Positions 1-11,113 of a stretch of DNA of 64,000 nucleotides are shown one piece after another (the first letter of the stretch is position 1; each line of letters begins with the position of its first letter). This DNA comes from Humulus lupulus (Eukaryota; Streptophyta; Magnoliopsida; Rosales; Cannabaceae), in NCBI RefSeq assembly GCF_963169125.1, contig NC_084794.1, positions 153,026,858 to 153,090,857 of the forward strand, given 5' to 3'. The notes beneath the pieces were generated by a model, which was not told the origin of the DNA, did no database searches, and saw nothing but the letters and a program-made list of their open reading frames with translations. A program made the position numbers and the translations under genes.

Positions 1-1423
1 GTCTGAATATGGCTCTGGACTAGACTCTTCTACGTACTGCCTAATACCCGGAGCTACTACACCCTCCAGGAGGGAGGGCCACGACCTAAGATTGGTCCCA
101 TACTCCTCAAAAAAGAATGACCTAAATGCTAGGGTACTATCTACGACTACAGTACCCCTAGGGCGACTACTGCCATAACCCAGCACGAACTGATCGACGC
201 ATTGGAGTAAGGTTATGTCACGGTCCGGGTCATTTCGATGGCAATGAACGGGCTAGCTGGGATTGAACTTAGCTAGCCGAGGGTCTGCGGTGGCCCTATC
301 TAAGTCCCTAAACATGTAAGGATTACCTTGCCCGGAGGGGCCGGCTCCTGCTCTGGACCGGGCCCTCTCCGCGTCTGTTTCTTGGGTGACCTCCAGCGCC
401 CGCTTCCACCGCACGAGGGGCACCTCGTCCTCCTCGTCCTCTTCTTCTCCCGCAGCCTCCTCCTCGGGGATGGGCGCCATCTCATGAGCTGGAGGGAGGC
501 CCCGCGGTCTCCTCAAGGCTAGAGTCTAGCCTGGGGAGATTAGCTTGCACACCAGCATCGTCTTGTCGGACACGAGCTGGCGTTACTCCTTTTCGCTGGG
601 GGGCAGCCCCGCCAATGTCTCGGATTGCCCCCGAGGGTCACGGACTTGGCCTTCTTCGCGAAAATGGCTACATGATGGTTTCTTGATCAGGAACTAATAA
701 AAGAAGCTATTCAGTAATCAACTTATGAGCTAAGAGTAGAAGATACTTACGAGAGCGGTTGAAGTATTGGTGTTCGCTGCTGCGAAACCCCTTGGACATA
801 AAGAACTGGTCTTTAAAGTCATTGGGGTGGCTGGGCAGCTCGATGACCGCAGTCATGTTTGGAAAACGGGTCAGATAGTGGAACCTGTCGTCTCGCCCCC
901 GCTGCTCCGAGCTGGCCTTGAGGCAAAAGAGGTAGAGGATGTCCGCCGGTGTGAGGACCTCCCATTCCTGCTTCAGGAATAGGTATTTCAGCCTCGCTAA
1001 CAAGCGATATGAGTTAGGGGGGAGCTGAAAAGGGGCCAGCATCACGTAATTAAGAAAATCCGCGAAGTACTGGTCCAGCAAAAGGAAGGCCCCGGCCATG
1101 AAGTGCTCATCGCTCTAGGCCGCGTATTCCTCATCGAGCGGTGCGCAGCTCTGCTCGCCTTCTAGGGGAGGTTAGGCGTTTCGGGCGCCCCTCCCAATCT
1201 CAATATTGTGGGAAAGGAATATCTTATTCACTTTCCTCTGGGAGGTGACCTTCGAGACGATCCTCTCGGCCTCGAAGAAAGCATCGGACCCCACCTCGAG
1301 TTCCTGTTCCACGGCTGGACCAAAAATGGGGATTGGAGAGTCTGTGACCACCTCGTTTCCTTTGGCTTGCCGAGAAGACGAGCTGCCAGCAGCCTTTTTG
1401 GGGGCATGCTTCTTTGGTCCCAT
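1..1423 (-). pseudogene. Broken Tat-associated 'putative gypsy-type transposase' ORF
   Basis: Reading on the minus strand from ATG at 1423, three separate open stretches follow. The first (1423-1172) is a basic, Ser/Lys-rich start, MGPKKHAPKK, then an acidic segment. The second (1099-707) contains LDQYFADFLNYVMLAPFQLP and NSYRLLARLKYLFLKQEWEV, a pattern I associate with the plant 'transposase (putative) gypsy type' family, found as an extra ORF in some Ty3/gypsy elements. The third (516-253) is Glu/Asp- and Gly-rich, and a further open frame continues from about 230 to the window edge. Stops and frame changes separate the parts, so it is either a pseudogene or a gene with several introns; a 3' splice-like CAG/TAG stands just upstream of the first ATG. 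The function of this family is not known. The family call rests on recall of the pattern. Confidence 0.55.
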
Positions 1424-2250
1424 CTGGTTGCCTAACGAACAAAAGGAGAAAATTTAGAAAGGGCGACCTAAGGATAAGAAAGAATCTAACGCGAAGTGTT
1501 TCCTTTACACGAGCTGAGGTAATCTCAGCCCGTGGAGAGTGAGACCACGTGGTTCTATGAACACGCACCTGTGCTCCCAACGGATCCCCGATTACTCGGA
1601 ATTCGTGTGTCAGGAGGGTCAGGGTAAAAGTTTGCCTTGGAAGGAAAGTTTCAGTACGCAAACAGTGCAAAACCACCTGTGCGTGTCCCCTAAGCTACCC
1701 AGTTTTGCACCCTAAAAGCTGGTTATTTCAAATAGGCATACAAAAATTCTACCCAGAAAATTTCCCCAGAAAGCGTACCCTATGAGTCATGCTCCTAAAT
1801 GGTTTTTTCTACGGTCGATACCCTAGGATAAAATCCTATGCGTATCATACCCATAAAAAACCAGCAAAATACTACATGCGACTGTTGAAGCAATTTACCT
1901 AAGCGACACTGAAGAAGAAATTTAAAAGCATGTACAGGCGGAGGACTTACAGGGGTATTTTGCTGTGGTGAAGATTAAAGTGATCGTCTGGGCTGGAGTC
2001 CTGCTGTAAATGCTGGTGCCGAAGTCTCAAAGGAGTTCTCGTGCCTGAACTTCTGGAATGATGGGAACAGTAACCAGAAGAGAAAGAGGGTTTTTTCTTT
2101 TTGAGACTGAGAAGGAAGAAGAAGATGAGAAAATAAGAAAATTTTCAAATGAACGAGTGCCCATGCAAAAGGTGGCCGCCCCTTTTATATACGTAAGAGG
2201 CCAAATGAGGAGGGTCGTTTGATTGCCAAGGTGAAAACATCTACGGGGCA
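1424..2250 (-). promoter_or_regulatory. Minus-strand leader with TATA box
   Basis: The stretch upstream of the broken ORF holds no coding sequence that I can support. A good TATA box reads GTATATAAAAGG on the minus strand at 2181-2192 and points towards the ORF. Purine-rich leader sequence lies at 2085-2140. The region stops abruptly at about 2250, where the 5' LTR of element T begins, so anything further upstream of the promoter has been separated from it. It is probably the leader or LTR end of the element that carried the ORF. Confidence 0.4.
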
Positions 2251-2252
2251 CG

Positions 2253-2767
2253 TGGAACACATAAGGGTATGGAACATACGTATCAACAAAAAGAAGACAA
2301 TGCACTGATATGGTGTCCATGCTAGACAAGTAGTGGCAATACTAGAATGGTACATAGTAAGGAATCCCCAAGCACACCTATGATGTTCGTGCCCGACAAG
2401 TAGTGCAGGTATGACATGGTACCAAGACAGGAGTACTTTTGCAGACCACTAACATATACTGGAGTCGACCACCACTCCTCCAACACCACTACCACCTATA
2501 GCCTAGATATGCAACCCCAGTCTCTTCGGGACCGCAATGTACCAAGAGCCATTAGAGTTCACCTATAAATTGGGTCTCACTTCATCATTGAAAGGGGTTG
2601 GAAAATTCACTGTATACTCAGGCTATTAAGCAATATACGAATATTTACTCCATTGTTGATCTGCACTTATTTTTCCTCAAGTCTATTCTAAATTATTACT
2701 TACTTATCTTCTAACTAAGCTTTGAGTTTTCCGAACTAACATCGTTGACGATTTCTCGATGTGCACA
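2253..2767 (+). repeat. 5' LTR of element T
   Basis: This matches 7206-7720 along its length with scattered substitutions. It begins TGGAACAC and ends GTGCACA. A TATA box (CTATAAAT) lies at 2563-2570, about 200 bases before the LTR end. Divergence between the two LTRs is plain by eye, so the insertion is old. Confidence 0.8.
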
Positions 2768-2770
2768 ATT

Positions 2771-2788
2771 TGGCATCGTCTGTGGGAA
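2771..2788 (+). other. Primer-binding site of element T
   Basis: TGGCATCGTCTGTGGGAA follows the 5' LTR after a few bases. It resembles the TGGCGCCGTCTGTGGGAA type of primer site found in plant Tat/gypsy elements. The CATC in place of CGCC could be decay by transition. Confidence 0.65.
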
Positions 2789-3079
2789 GGATGACTTTCA
2801 AGCTGTTGTTCTTCCATCAATTTTGACAAGAAAAAATGCCAAGGCATTCAAAATGCCTACAAGAATCTTAGGATGCTGAGATCCACCTTGACGGAGGCCA
2901 ACTAAGAGCCTCCAAAAGACACCCTCCACCACCTGAGAATGGAGGCATGCCGGAGGAATATCCAACCCCTGGAGAGGAGGAGGCCTCACTCTCGGCAGTC
3001 CAACCTAGGGGAGGTCATCGTGAACCATCTAGGACCTATGTGGGTGGCCTGAGTATGCACCCTCCTCCTCTGCCATTAA

Positions 3080-4135
3080 TTGCACCACTCTCCGGCCACT
3101 GGGATCCATGCCCCTCTTTGCACAAGCCTGACAAAAAAATTTCAGGTGCACTCCTCAGCCAGAACTCGCTTTTACGAGAATGAGATACACGAGTTGCGCA
3201 TAAAAAATGAAAGGCTGGAAGACACAATAGAGAATATGCAGAAGGTATTGAATGACCTGCTACAAGGAAGGTCAAGCATACCCCTTCCCCAGTATAGGAG
3301 AAAAAAGCATGCACGAGGAGATACCACCATACCCATGGACAGTGACAAAACACAGGTCCCGCAGCTCCCCCAATGGACACAACCAAGGCAAGGGTTTAAT
3401 CTGAGAACCCGCAAGACTCCTTAAGCAAAAAGAGGAGGGAACTAGACATCGAAATGCAAGCCCTCAAGGCAAGATTATCACTGTACCTTGGGGGGGCACA
3501 GAGATGACAAAGAATTTGACCATGATCCACCCTTCAAAAGGGAGATCCAGGTTGAGCAACTCCCCACTAGCATCAAAGAGCCCCGCATGATTTCGTACGA
3601 GGGTACTATGGACCCAAAGTATCACTTAGACTCTTTCAATAACTTGATGAGGTTAAGGGGGGTCAATAACAGAGAAAAGTACCATTGCTTTGTCATTACA
3701 CTTAAAGGAGTTGCATACAAGTGGTTCAAGATGTTAAGGCCGGGAACAATCAAGTCATGGCATCAATTCTCTGGCGAATTTCTTCAACAACACCATGAGG
3801 TCTGTGATTATGTTATGCCAATTACTAGCCTCGCTAACATAAAACAAGGCGAGAATGAAAGTCTAAAGAGATATATCCATAGGTTTAATATGGAAGCAAC
3901 ATAGTTGGGAAGTTCAACTAAAGTGGATCTCAAGATGGCTATTACAGTCGGAGTTCGTCTAGGAAGCAAGTTATGGAGTAACATGCTCAAGAAAGAGGTT
4001 ACAAACTTAGATGGCTTCTTCGAAAGAGCACATAAGTATATACATATGGAAAAGGGCCATAAGAACTTGCATGTTGGGGGAAGCAGACCTTCCTCCAATC
4101 ACCCTTCTACCAATACATCTGAAGATTCCGTGTAG
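3080..4135 (+). pseudogene. Broken gag of element T
   Basis: Three open pieces share one reading frame (3080-3424, 3488-3904, 3905-4135). The first is charged and probably coiled coil, with NEIHELRIKNERLEDTIENM. The second is a retrotransposon gag domain of the Ty3/gypsy Tat style: the segment PKYHLDSFNNLMRLRGVNNR is followed by an alpha-helical core ending KRYIHRFNMEAT. The third continues the gag. Stops end the pieces at 3422-3424 and 3902-3904. Between 3425 and 3487 the likely coding frame shifts by one and back, so small indels are present as well. Gag would form the virus-like particle. No zinc knuckle is visible. This is the only structural gene of the element. Confidence 0.75.
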
Positions 4136-4379
4136 AAGAGAACGTCGTGAGAGAGGTGTCGTTGATCAAGTTGAAAATTGGAAGAGGACTGTGAAAAGGC
4201 TTCAAAGAAGAAGCTAGTAGGATTCATCAAATCATCCCGATCGACCCCCATAAAGATCCAAAGAAGTCGCCTAGCTGATTCTAGTGATCTGGAATTGTCA
4301 AAGCATATCGGAGAGAATGAAAAACAAAGAACTTGGCAAGAAATATCCCACAAACCACTTAGGAGGTATTAGAACCGAC

Positions 4380-4620
4380 CTCAACAGGTACCTAGCCATG
4401 TGCAAAATAGGTGCCTGACCTCGTGAGCCTCAACGGGCATCGCGCCTTGTGCAAATTAGGTGTCTAACCTCGTGAACCTCAACAGGCACCTAGCCATGTG
4501 CAAGATAGGTGCCTATCCTTGCGAGCCTTAATTGGCACTTAGGCATGTGCAAAATAGGCGCCTAGCCTCATGGGCCTCAATAGGTGCTTGGCCAAGTACA
4601 AAACAGGCCTCTGGCCTTGT
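4380..4620 (+). repeat. 49-bp tandem repeat in element T
   Basis: About five imperfect copies of a 49-bp unit run head to tail. Each contains a block like GTGCAAAATAGGTGCCT and then CTCGTGAGCCTCAAC. The array begins about 250 bases after gag and has no open frame of its own. Confidence 0.8.
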
Positions 4621-4951
4621 GACATATATATATAAGTTCTTATAATACATATATGTGAGAGCGATGAACCTTATGAGACAACATTTGAATCTATAAGGAC
4701 TAGCTACCCTTATAGAATCTAAAAAAGTCAAAAGGTCCCTCAAAAGTGACCTTTTCACAAACAAACCCATCCTACAAAGGGACCACGTCGTAGAAGACGA
4801 AAGGGGAGCCCAAAGAAATCCCCAAGTTTAGATCGACTAAGTTGCCTTGTAAAGGGAAAAAGGGGCCTTGAAAATAGGTGCTCACGAGGTTTCACAAGGA
4901 CCATCTCCCTATAAGGGTCCCGACCTAAGGGGAGATCCCCTCAAAAACCAA

Positions 4952-5034
4952 AAAAGGGTCTCAAAGAAGACGTTTGTGAAAAGGGTCTCAAAGAAGATGC
5001 TTATGAAAAGGGTCTCAAAGAAGACGCTTGCAAA
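4952..5034 (+). repeat. 27-bp tandem repeat, three copies
   Basis: Three near-identical 27-bp units start AAAAGGGTCTCAAAGAAGA. In one frame the array would encode a basic nine-residue repeat (KRVSKKTFV-like). That could be a relic of a coding segment, but no longer ORF supports it. Confidence 0.75.
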
Positions 5035-5380
5035 AATAGTACTATGCCTAATAACGAGAAGGATGCTTCTCACAGAAAATAAAACACGAGCGTAATAATA
5101 TATAAAAGGGTAGCAAGAGCCCAAGGGACCAACATATACTTACAAGTAGTCAAGGTGCACCAACAGACACGAATCATATGCATTAGAGAGGTTCCAAAGG
5201 GAACCTTTTCAAAATAAAGGGGTGCTAGAAAGAGACCCGCGTGCATAAAGGCACATGATAATGCTCTGTCACAAGATAAGCATAAGATGTAGCGGGACTC
5301 ATTAAAAGTTCCTCATGTAGAAAACACGAAATCCATAAAAATCTCTCAGGTAAAATAAGTCAAGCAACATTACAACCAAA

Positions 5381-5980
5381 TCAAAGTAAAAATAAAGAAG
5401 TTTCCCACACATGGGACTGAAAGATAGGGCAGAAAAAAACTTTATGGTTTCCCGTCACGAACACTCCACTCGGCAACCTTAGCAACATCACGGTCATTGA
5501 ATGAGGAGAAGTCAGAGCCAAGATTCCATTCCAGATAAGAACTTTAGCTTCCGCTCTTTTCTTAATCTTAGATGAAGATGAAGTCTTCTCTACAACCGCT
5601 CCTACCTTGTGTATGGCCTCAACAAATTGTTCTCCAAGTCCCCGAATCTTGGCAATAAGTCGATCATTCTCTGCCCCAGCCAAAGGTAGATCTTTTCTTG
5701 AAATCACTTATACTTCAAGGGTATCAATCAATGGGCAAGTACTAATAGACTTCCTAGTCGAGTCGACCTGTTGGTAATAAAGAAGAAGTCAACAAGAAGA
5801 AGAGGCTACAAGGAAGAATGGCTAAAGCACTCTTCACTCTAAAATCTGACAAGCGCTAGATACGCGTAAGGCACCCAAGGTAATAGCTTAAGAGCACCAC
5901 ACGAGAGTAAACCATGTCCAAACGATGCTTCTTTGGCTCTTCGGGAAGAGCTCCTCAAGCTTCTTCCTGCGGCCCGACAT
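5381..5980 (-). pseudogene. Possible antisense ORF in element T
   Basis: On the minus strand an ATG at 5980 opens MSGRRKKLEELFPKSQRS and closes at 5888. A second open stretch (5707-5381) begins MISRKDLPLAGAENDRLIAK and looks partly coiled coil. Several Tat-lineage retrotransposons are known to carry an extra antisense ORF between pol and the 3' LTR, and the position here would fit that. I cannot identify a domain. The link between the two pieces, by an intron or by a lost frame, is inference. A chance ORF remains possible. Confidence 0.3.
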
Positions 5981-6129
5981 TTGTACATTAATGACACCCT
6001 TAAGATCTATATAAAAGAATGATTGGCATTAATTAAACTTCAAAGGGGCCCTAAGGATCGCCACTCATGAAATATGTTTTTCCATATCTTGTAAATGAAG
6101 AAAAGAATTTGCACCATGAATGTCACAAA

Positions 6130-6195
6130 GATGGCACACACCAAAAAAAGAGAGAAAAAAAAGATAGAGAAAAAGAAAGAGAAAAGTCTACAAGA
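6130..6195 (+). repeat. Purine-rich tract
   Basis: This is a run of A and G with almost no pyrimidines, within a non-coding part of element T. The ORFs on both strands here are low-complexity and I do not regard them as genes. Confidence 0.6.
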
Positions 6196-6379
6196 ACGCC
6201 TAAAGGCCTCCCTATATACTGGGGGCAAGTGGGGATGCAAAAAATCCACCAAGGATAAAAGGTCTGGACCCTTATTGAAGTAAACGGCTAAGGGGCACCG
6301 AAGGCGTCAAGTACATGATAAAGGTAGAAGAGGCCACACATTTGCGAGGCCCCAGGCCTCAGAAGGTTATTCCATGCCC

Positions 6380-6980
6380 ATGGGAGGGAAATGTGAGATG
6401 CCCCTGTCTCACGCACATGCCTCCAAGCCGCATCCCCTCATGAGACACCTCCATCTCGCATGCATGGCTCCTAGTCATGCCCCTCGCGAGACACCTCCAT
6501 CTCGCACGTGTGCACCTAGCTACATCCCGCCTCGCAAATTCACGGCCCCTACCTCACGAGATGCTCCGTCTCGTGCATGTGCACCCAACTGCATTGCACC
6601 AACTCGGAGTCACGGCCCCCGCCTCGCGAGACCCTCCGTCTCGCGCATGTTCACCCAGCTGCATCACGCATCTGCGGGGCCATCGTGCCCCATGCCTCCG
6701 CGAGGCCATCTCACCATCTGCCTCTGCGAGGCCACCTCACCTCACGCCTCAGCGAGGACATCTCGCCCCGTACCTTCGTGAGGCCGTCTCGCCCCGTGCC
6801 TCCACGAGGGCACCTCTCCTTGTGCCTTAGCGAGGCCATCACGCCACATGCCTCCATGAAGCAACCGTGCCTTGTGCCTCAGCGAGGCCATCTTGCCACG
6901 TGCCTCTGCGAGGCCACCTCGCCTCGTGCCTCCACAAGGTCCACTTAGCATACACAACTGCCTCGCGCCTAAGGTCTTGC
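6380..6980 (+). repeat. GC-rich minisatellites before 3' LTR of T
   Basis: Two arrays adjoin. From about 6400 to 6680, imperfect units of about 70 bp contain GAGACxCTCCGTCTCGCGCA. From about 6690 to 6950, nine or so 26-bp units follow the pattern TCGCCxCGTGCCTCxGCGAGGCCATC. Open frames run through the arrays on both strands only because the unit lacks stops. Base composition is far richer in GC than the rest of the element. Tat-lineage elements are known to carry variable tandem arrays upstream of the 3' LTR. Confidence 0.8.
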
Positions 6981-7205
6981 GAGGACCCCCTCGCATTGAT
7001 GTCACGCCTCTCATAGAGGCTCCATCCGCCTGGGTCCGCATGGCACACGCCTCACACAACATATGCCCCTTGCGCCCAAGATCTCGCGGGGGTGCCCCTC
7101 ACGCTTCGCAAATGTATATCTACGAAGGTCACAAGTAGTTCTATGTTTAGCAGAATATAGAGTGGCTTGAGGCATAGGCACATCTTAGAAAGGTGAACGG
7201 GCACG

Positions 7206-7720
7206 TGGAACACGTAAGGGTATGGAAAATACGTATCAATCAAAAGAAGACAAAGCACAGATATGGTGTCCATGCTAGACAAGTAGTGGAAGTACTAGAA
7301 TGGTACATAGTAAGGAATCCCTAAGCACACCTATGACGTTCATACCCGACAAGTAGTGGAGGTACGACACGGTACCAAGGCAAGAGTACTTTTGCATACC
7401 ACTGACATATACTGGAGCCGACCACCACTCCTCCAACACCACTACCACCTGCATCTTGTATAAGCAGCCCCTGTCTTTTCGGGACCACAATGTACCAAGA
7501 GCCATTAGAGCTCTCCTATAAATAGGGCCTCACTTCATCATCGAAGGGGGTTGGAAAATTCATTATATACTCAGGATATTAAGCAATATATGAATGTTTA
7601 CTCCATTGTTGATCTGCACTTATTTTTCCTCAATTCTATTCTAAGTTCTTACTTATTTATCTTCTTACTAAGCTTTAAATTTTTTTACCTAACGTCGTTG
7701 ACAGGTTCTCACCGTCAACA
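7206..7720 (+). repeat. 3' LTR of element T
   Basis: This is the direct copy of 2253-2767. It carries the TATA box CTATAAATAGGG at about 7515 and ends CCGTCAACA. The bases in front (7185-7200) are purine-rich and may be a poor polypurine tract. Confidence 0.8.
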
Positions 7721-7734
7721 ACTAGCTATGACAA

Positions 7735-8499
7735 AAAAAAAGTTGAAACACTTAATGTGTTGCTAGTTGAATTTCTTCAGTCACCTAGTATTTCTTAACA
7801 AGAAGATATCAAGGTAGTAAACAAAAGGAAGATATATGTGTATGACCTTGATCGTTTATTACCTCAAAAAGAAAATTCTACCATCACTTTCGATACTACA
7901 TTTTTCTCAAGAGAACTCTATTGAATGGGCTACTCAATGCCTCTACCACTTTTTGTTTGTGAGAGAGAAGCTCAGATCATCGTGCAATAGGTTCATGAAG
8001 GATTTTGGGACAATCACACTAGGAGGATAAAAATTTCCCACAAGCTCCTCCTAGTGAGCCGTCTTTGATGGCTAGCCCATGGCCATTAATCGTCTGAGGA
8101 ATTGACCTGATTGGGTCCCCATCGATTGGGAAAGAAGGAATGTAGTATGACATAATAGCTATAGATTACTTAACTAAATAGGTCAAATTCGAACTGCTAG
8201 CCGCAATCACCTAGACACATATTTGATTTTATGGTGAGAAATATTGTGTACAAATATGGAATTTCTATGAAGATTGTATCTGATAATGGGACATAATTCT
8301 AAAGCACACAGTTCATGGAATTATGTAGTGCCTATTGCATAATTAAGAGTTTTTCATTCGTGTCCCATTTCAAGGCCAATGGTCAGGTTGAGGATGTCAA
8401 CAAGACCTTAAAGATCACTTTAATGAAAAAACTTTAAACAAGGCAAGGGCCATTGGGCTGATGAGTTGCCAGAAGTTTTGTGGGATTTTCAGACAATTG
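7735..8499 (+). pseudogene. Element G: Tat-type integrase remains (left part)
   Basis: Translating across frames gives a decayed Ty3/gypsy pol. A piece near 7735-7800 resembles the linker after RNase H. HEGFWDNHTRR at about 7990 matches the first half of the integrase HHCC zinc finger; the second half seems deleted, because MASPWPF follows directly. DYLT, KIVSDNGT and ANGQVEDVNKTLK mark the integrase core, in the style of the Tat lineage. Many stops and frame shifts are present. The coding continues after the solo LTR K, at 11061. Confidence 0.7.
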
Positions 8500-11060
8500 T
8501 GTAATGCCCTGGTTACTCCAAGACTATTACTGTGTACTTTAAACAGTGGTTAACTCGTTAAACGAGTCATTTGGTTATAAACGTACATGTAGGTGTCATT
8601 AATTGGCTATGGTGAAAAAAAATCTCAATCAAAAGGAATGGATATATTTTATTTAAAATATAAACTATACATGGGCCCATAAATATGTTTACAAAGTTAT
8701 TTACAATCTAAAATGGTCATTACAGTGTATAAGTTACAACCCACCGACCAAAGCGGCAAAAATGGGGTTAACCCCTAGTTCCTCTGAGAAGTACCTTGGC
8801 CGTGGTGGTCAAGTGGCGGCATATGTACACATCACCAACTAAGCTCTCCACTCAAGGCTGGATGAGCTTTTCTTTCCCTTTACCTGCACCACATAGCACC
8901 CGTGAGCCAAGGCTCATCAAGAAAACTCATTATTGCATGTATACAATATCAATTGATGATTATGATAATCATACTAGGCTTGTAGCCCTAAACAGATAAG
9001 TGAATATCACTTTAAGATTCTAGTAACCATACTGGGGTTTATAGCCTTAATTAGATAATATCAAGATTCTAATAATCATGCTGGGGTTTATAGCCCGAAT
9101 TAGATAATATCAAGATTCTAATAATCATACTGGGGCTTATAGCCCTAATAAGATAAGTGACTAGTGAGTAAGTCACAAACTTAAACCAGATAAGTGACTA
9201 TGGAGTCACGAACTTCAATCAGATAAGTGACTAATGAGTGAGTCACGAACTTGGGCTCTGCACCCTTATCCATGTGATGATGCAATCACCTGGGCCTTTT
9301 AGCCCTGGCTCTAAGTAACTAGCCTTTAGACTAGACAAGCGCTTTTGTTTTCATCAAAGTTAAGGTTGGTGAAGCATTTCATGCTTATGATGATAATTCT
9401 TATGTCAATTAGATCTAATCTTTTAGGCTTGTGTTAAACACACTAATATCGTTCTTGATTCATAGGTCAATTCCATATGACCAGTGTTCAGTACTACTGC
9501 CGAACTTGACTAATAAGTCACAACATCATAGTCAATACTAACACCATTGTCGATTCTGACTAATAAGTCAGTACCACTCACAAGCAAGCAAGATTGATAA
9601 GCATTTAATATGCAATCAATGTCAACATATAGAGCACTCAACATGTCTCACTAATAACCATGCAAGTCACATACTGGGTGCAGTTTTCTTACCTCTGGTT
9701 CGAGCGTGAAACAAGTTAAAAACAACCCTTGAGAACGATCAATCATTTGATCCCTTAGAGGTCACCTAGTCATAACCAATATAAGCTCCCAACAATAAAT
9801 TAATAATAAAAGGTTCTCGGACAAAGACCTAGCCTCCGGGACGTCGAATCCCACTATACCGGTAGTAGGAAGAATCCTGACGCCTAAGGTTTGAGTTCCC
9901 ATGATTAAAACATAATTCTGGCCAAAAATACCCTTAAGAGTCGCGGCCCCACTCCACTAAGCCGCGGCCCGCCTCCTAGACAGAGGCGCTAGCCTCCACC
10001 CTACATCGCTGTCAGCCTCCCAAGCGCCGCAGCCCCAAGGCCCTTCAGCTCCACCCTACTTCTGCACTAAGTTCGGGTCGCGGTGCCCTAGAATAGCGAT
10101 GCGACCCCACCTGAAACCTAGCCAAAAACTTTAACCAAACCTCCATCAACCAACCCAAAAATCACAACCAAACATCAACACATCATGTCCTTTTGTTTAA
10201 CAACAAAACCCAAGCTTTAAACCATTTAAAACCTCATCAAATTCCCACTTCTATAATCAAAACTTCAAGATCAAAACTAATACAAAAACAGATTAAGGAA
10301 CCAGAAAAATTGAACTAAAACCTTTCCTTAAACACAAGTTTGAATTCCCTTCAATGGTTGAACATAGGCCTAGAACCTCAAGCTCTAACTTCCTAGCTTG
10401 AATCCTCAAACTAAGCCTTAAAATTTCAAAGGAAGTAGAAGGAGAATGATGATCGGGAGAGAGGAAGGAAAAGGTCTTTGTTCTCTATTCCACAGCCTTC
10501 TAATTTAAATATATCCTAAGGTCAAAAGACCTAAATTCCCCTAGGTTAATCTAATCCCTTTTGAGCCACCCAAGGGCAAAATTGTCATTTCTCAACTATC
10601 CCGTTAATCAAAATTAACATCCTCCAATTCCCATTATTCCCAATATTCTCAAATACTAAAAAAATCATATCTTATGACCCTTTAATTCTCGGTAATGTAC
10701 TAATCATGAAATTACCCTGAGACTCACCCCAAACCTGTTAAATAACCCCGTTATGATCAAACCGCTAACTTGCATTCAAAGATCGTTTAATGTCGAATAG
10801 CTCAAACAATACACATTATAATGTGGCCTCATCATACATTACCAACACGCATGAAAATATACAAATATGCCCTCAACGGGCCAAATTACCGAAATTCCCT
10901 TATAATGAAAAATGGACCCACATGCATGCATTTATCATTATATAATAATATAATTCACATAATCATGCATATAATCATTTAATGGCATAATAAATAAATT
11001 ATGGCCTTCCCAGCCATCTAATCCAACCATATACCTCATTAGGGATTTTGGGGCATTACA
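8500..11060 (-). repeat. Solo LTR K in the integrase of G
   Basis: The terminal inverted repeat is perfect: TGTAATGCCC at the left and GGGCATTACA at the right. The bases ATTG stand directly outside both ends (AATTG if one A is shared), a target-site duplication in the middle of a gypsy integrase. By comparison with LTRs A, B and C the LTR points to the minus strand: AGGTAAG-like blocks read on that strand near 8881 and 9690, a TATA-like GATATATTTAAAT lies near 10505, and GC-rich palindrome remnants (TCGCGGCCCC, GCCGCGGCCC) occupy 9950-10110. No interior or second LTR is present, so the element was probably lost by LTR-LTR recombination. Confidence 0.85.
8990..9250. repeat. Short tandem repeats inside LTR K
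   Basis: A 50-60-bp unit is repeated three times from 8995 to 9150, each with 'AAGATTCTAATAATCAT' and 'GGGxTTATAGCCC'. It is followed by repeats of 'GATAAGTGACTA' with 'GAGTCAC'. The related LTR A has the same kind of block at 37175-37260, so this part of the LTR is prone to tandem change. Confidence 0.65.
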
Positions 11061-11113
11061 ATTGCTTGATCAACGACCAGGCATACTCCCTTATCTTTAG
11101 CTAATGGAAGGGA
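11061..11113 (+). pseudogene. Element G integrase, right part
   Basis: The reading frame resumes after LTR K with a stretch that matches the integrase region following the catalytic core (THTPLSLANGRD-like in the readable frame, in which gypsy elements typically have a TPF-SLAYG pattern). It is cut after 53 bases by the start of copia LTR I. Confidence 0.55.

Larger units (their letters stand above)
2253..7720 (+). mobile_element. Element T: gag-only Tat-type LTR retrotransposon
   Basis: Two direct LTRs of about 515 bp flank a 4.4-kb interior that holds a broken gag and no recognisable protease, reverse transcriptase or integrase. A primer-binding site of the Tat/gypsy type follows the 5' LTR. 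The space where pol would be is filled with tandem repeats and a possible antisense ORF. This fits a non-autonomous element moved in trans by a Tat relative. I find no target-site duplication: the left flank is minus-strand leader DNA and the right flank is plus-strand integrase DNA, so the flanks were probably rearranged after insertion. The left boundary is uncertain by about 10 bases. Confidence 0.8.

Noticed and set aside
4380..5034. CRISPR-like regular repeats
   Set aside because: The units adjoin without unique spacers and the setting is a plant retrotransposon, so these are ordinary tandem repeats.
6374..7062. Long overlapping open frames on both strands, rich in Pro/Ser/Arg/His
   Set aside because: They run through the GC-rich tandem arrays of element T, open in several frames at once because the repeat unit has no stop.
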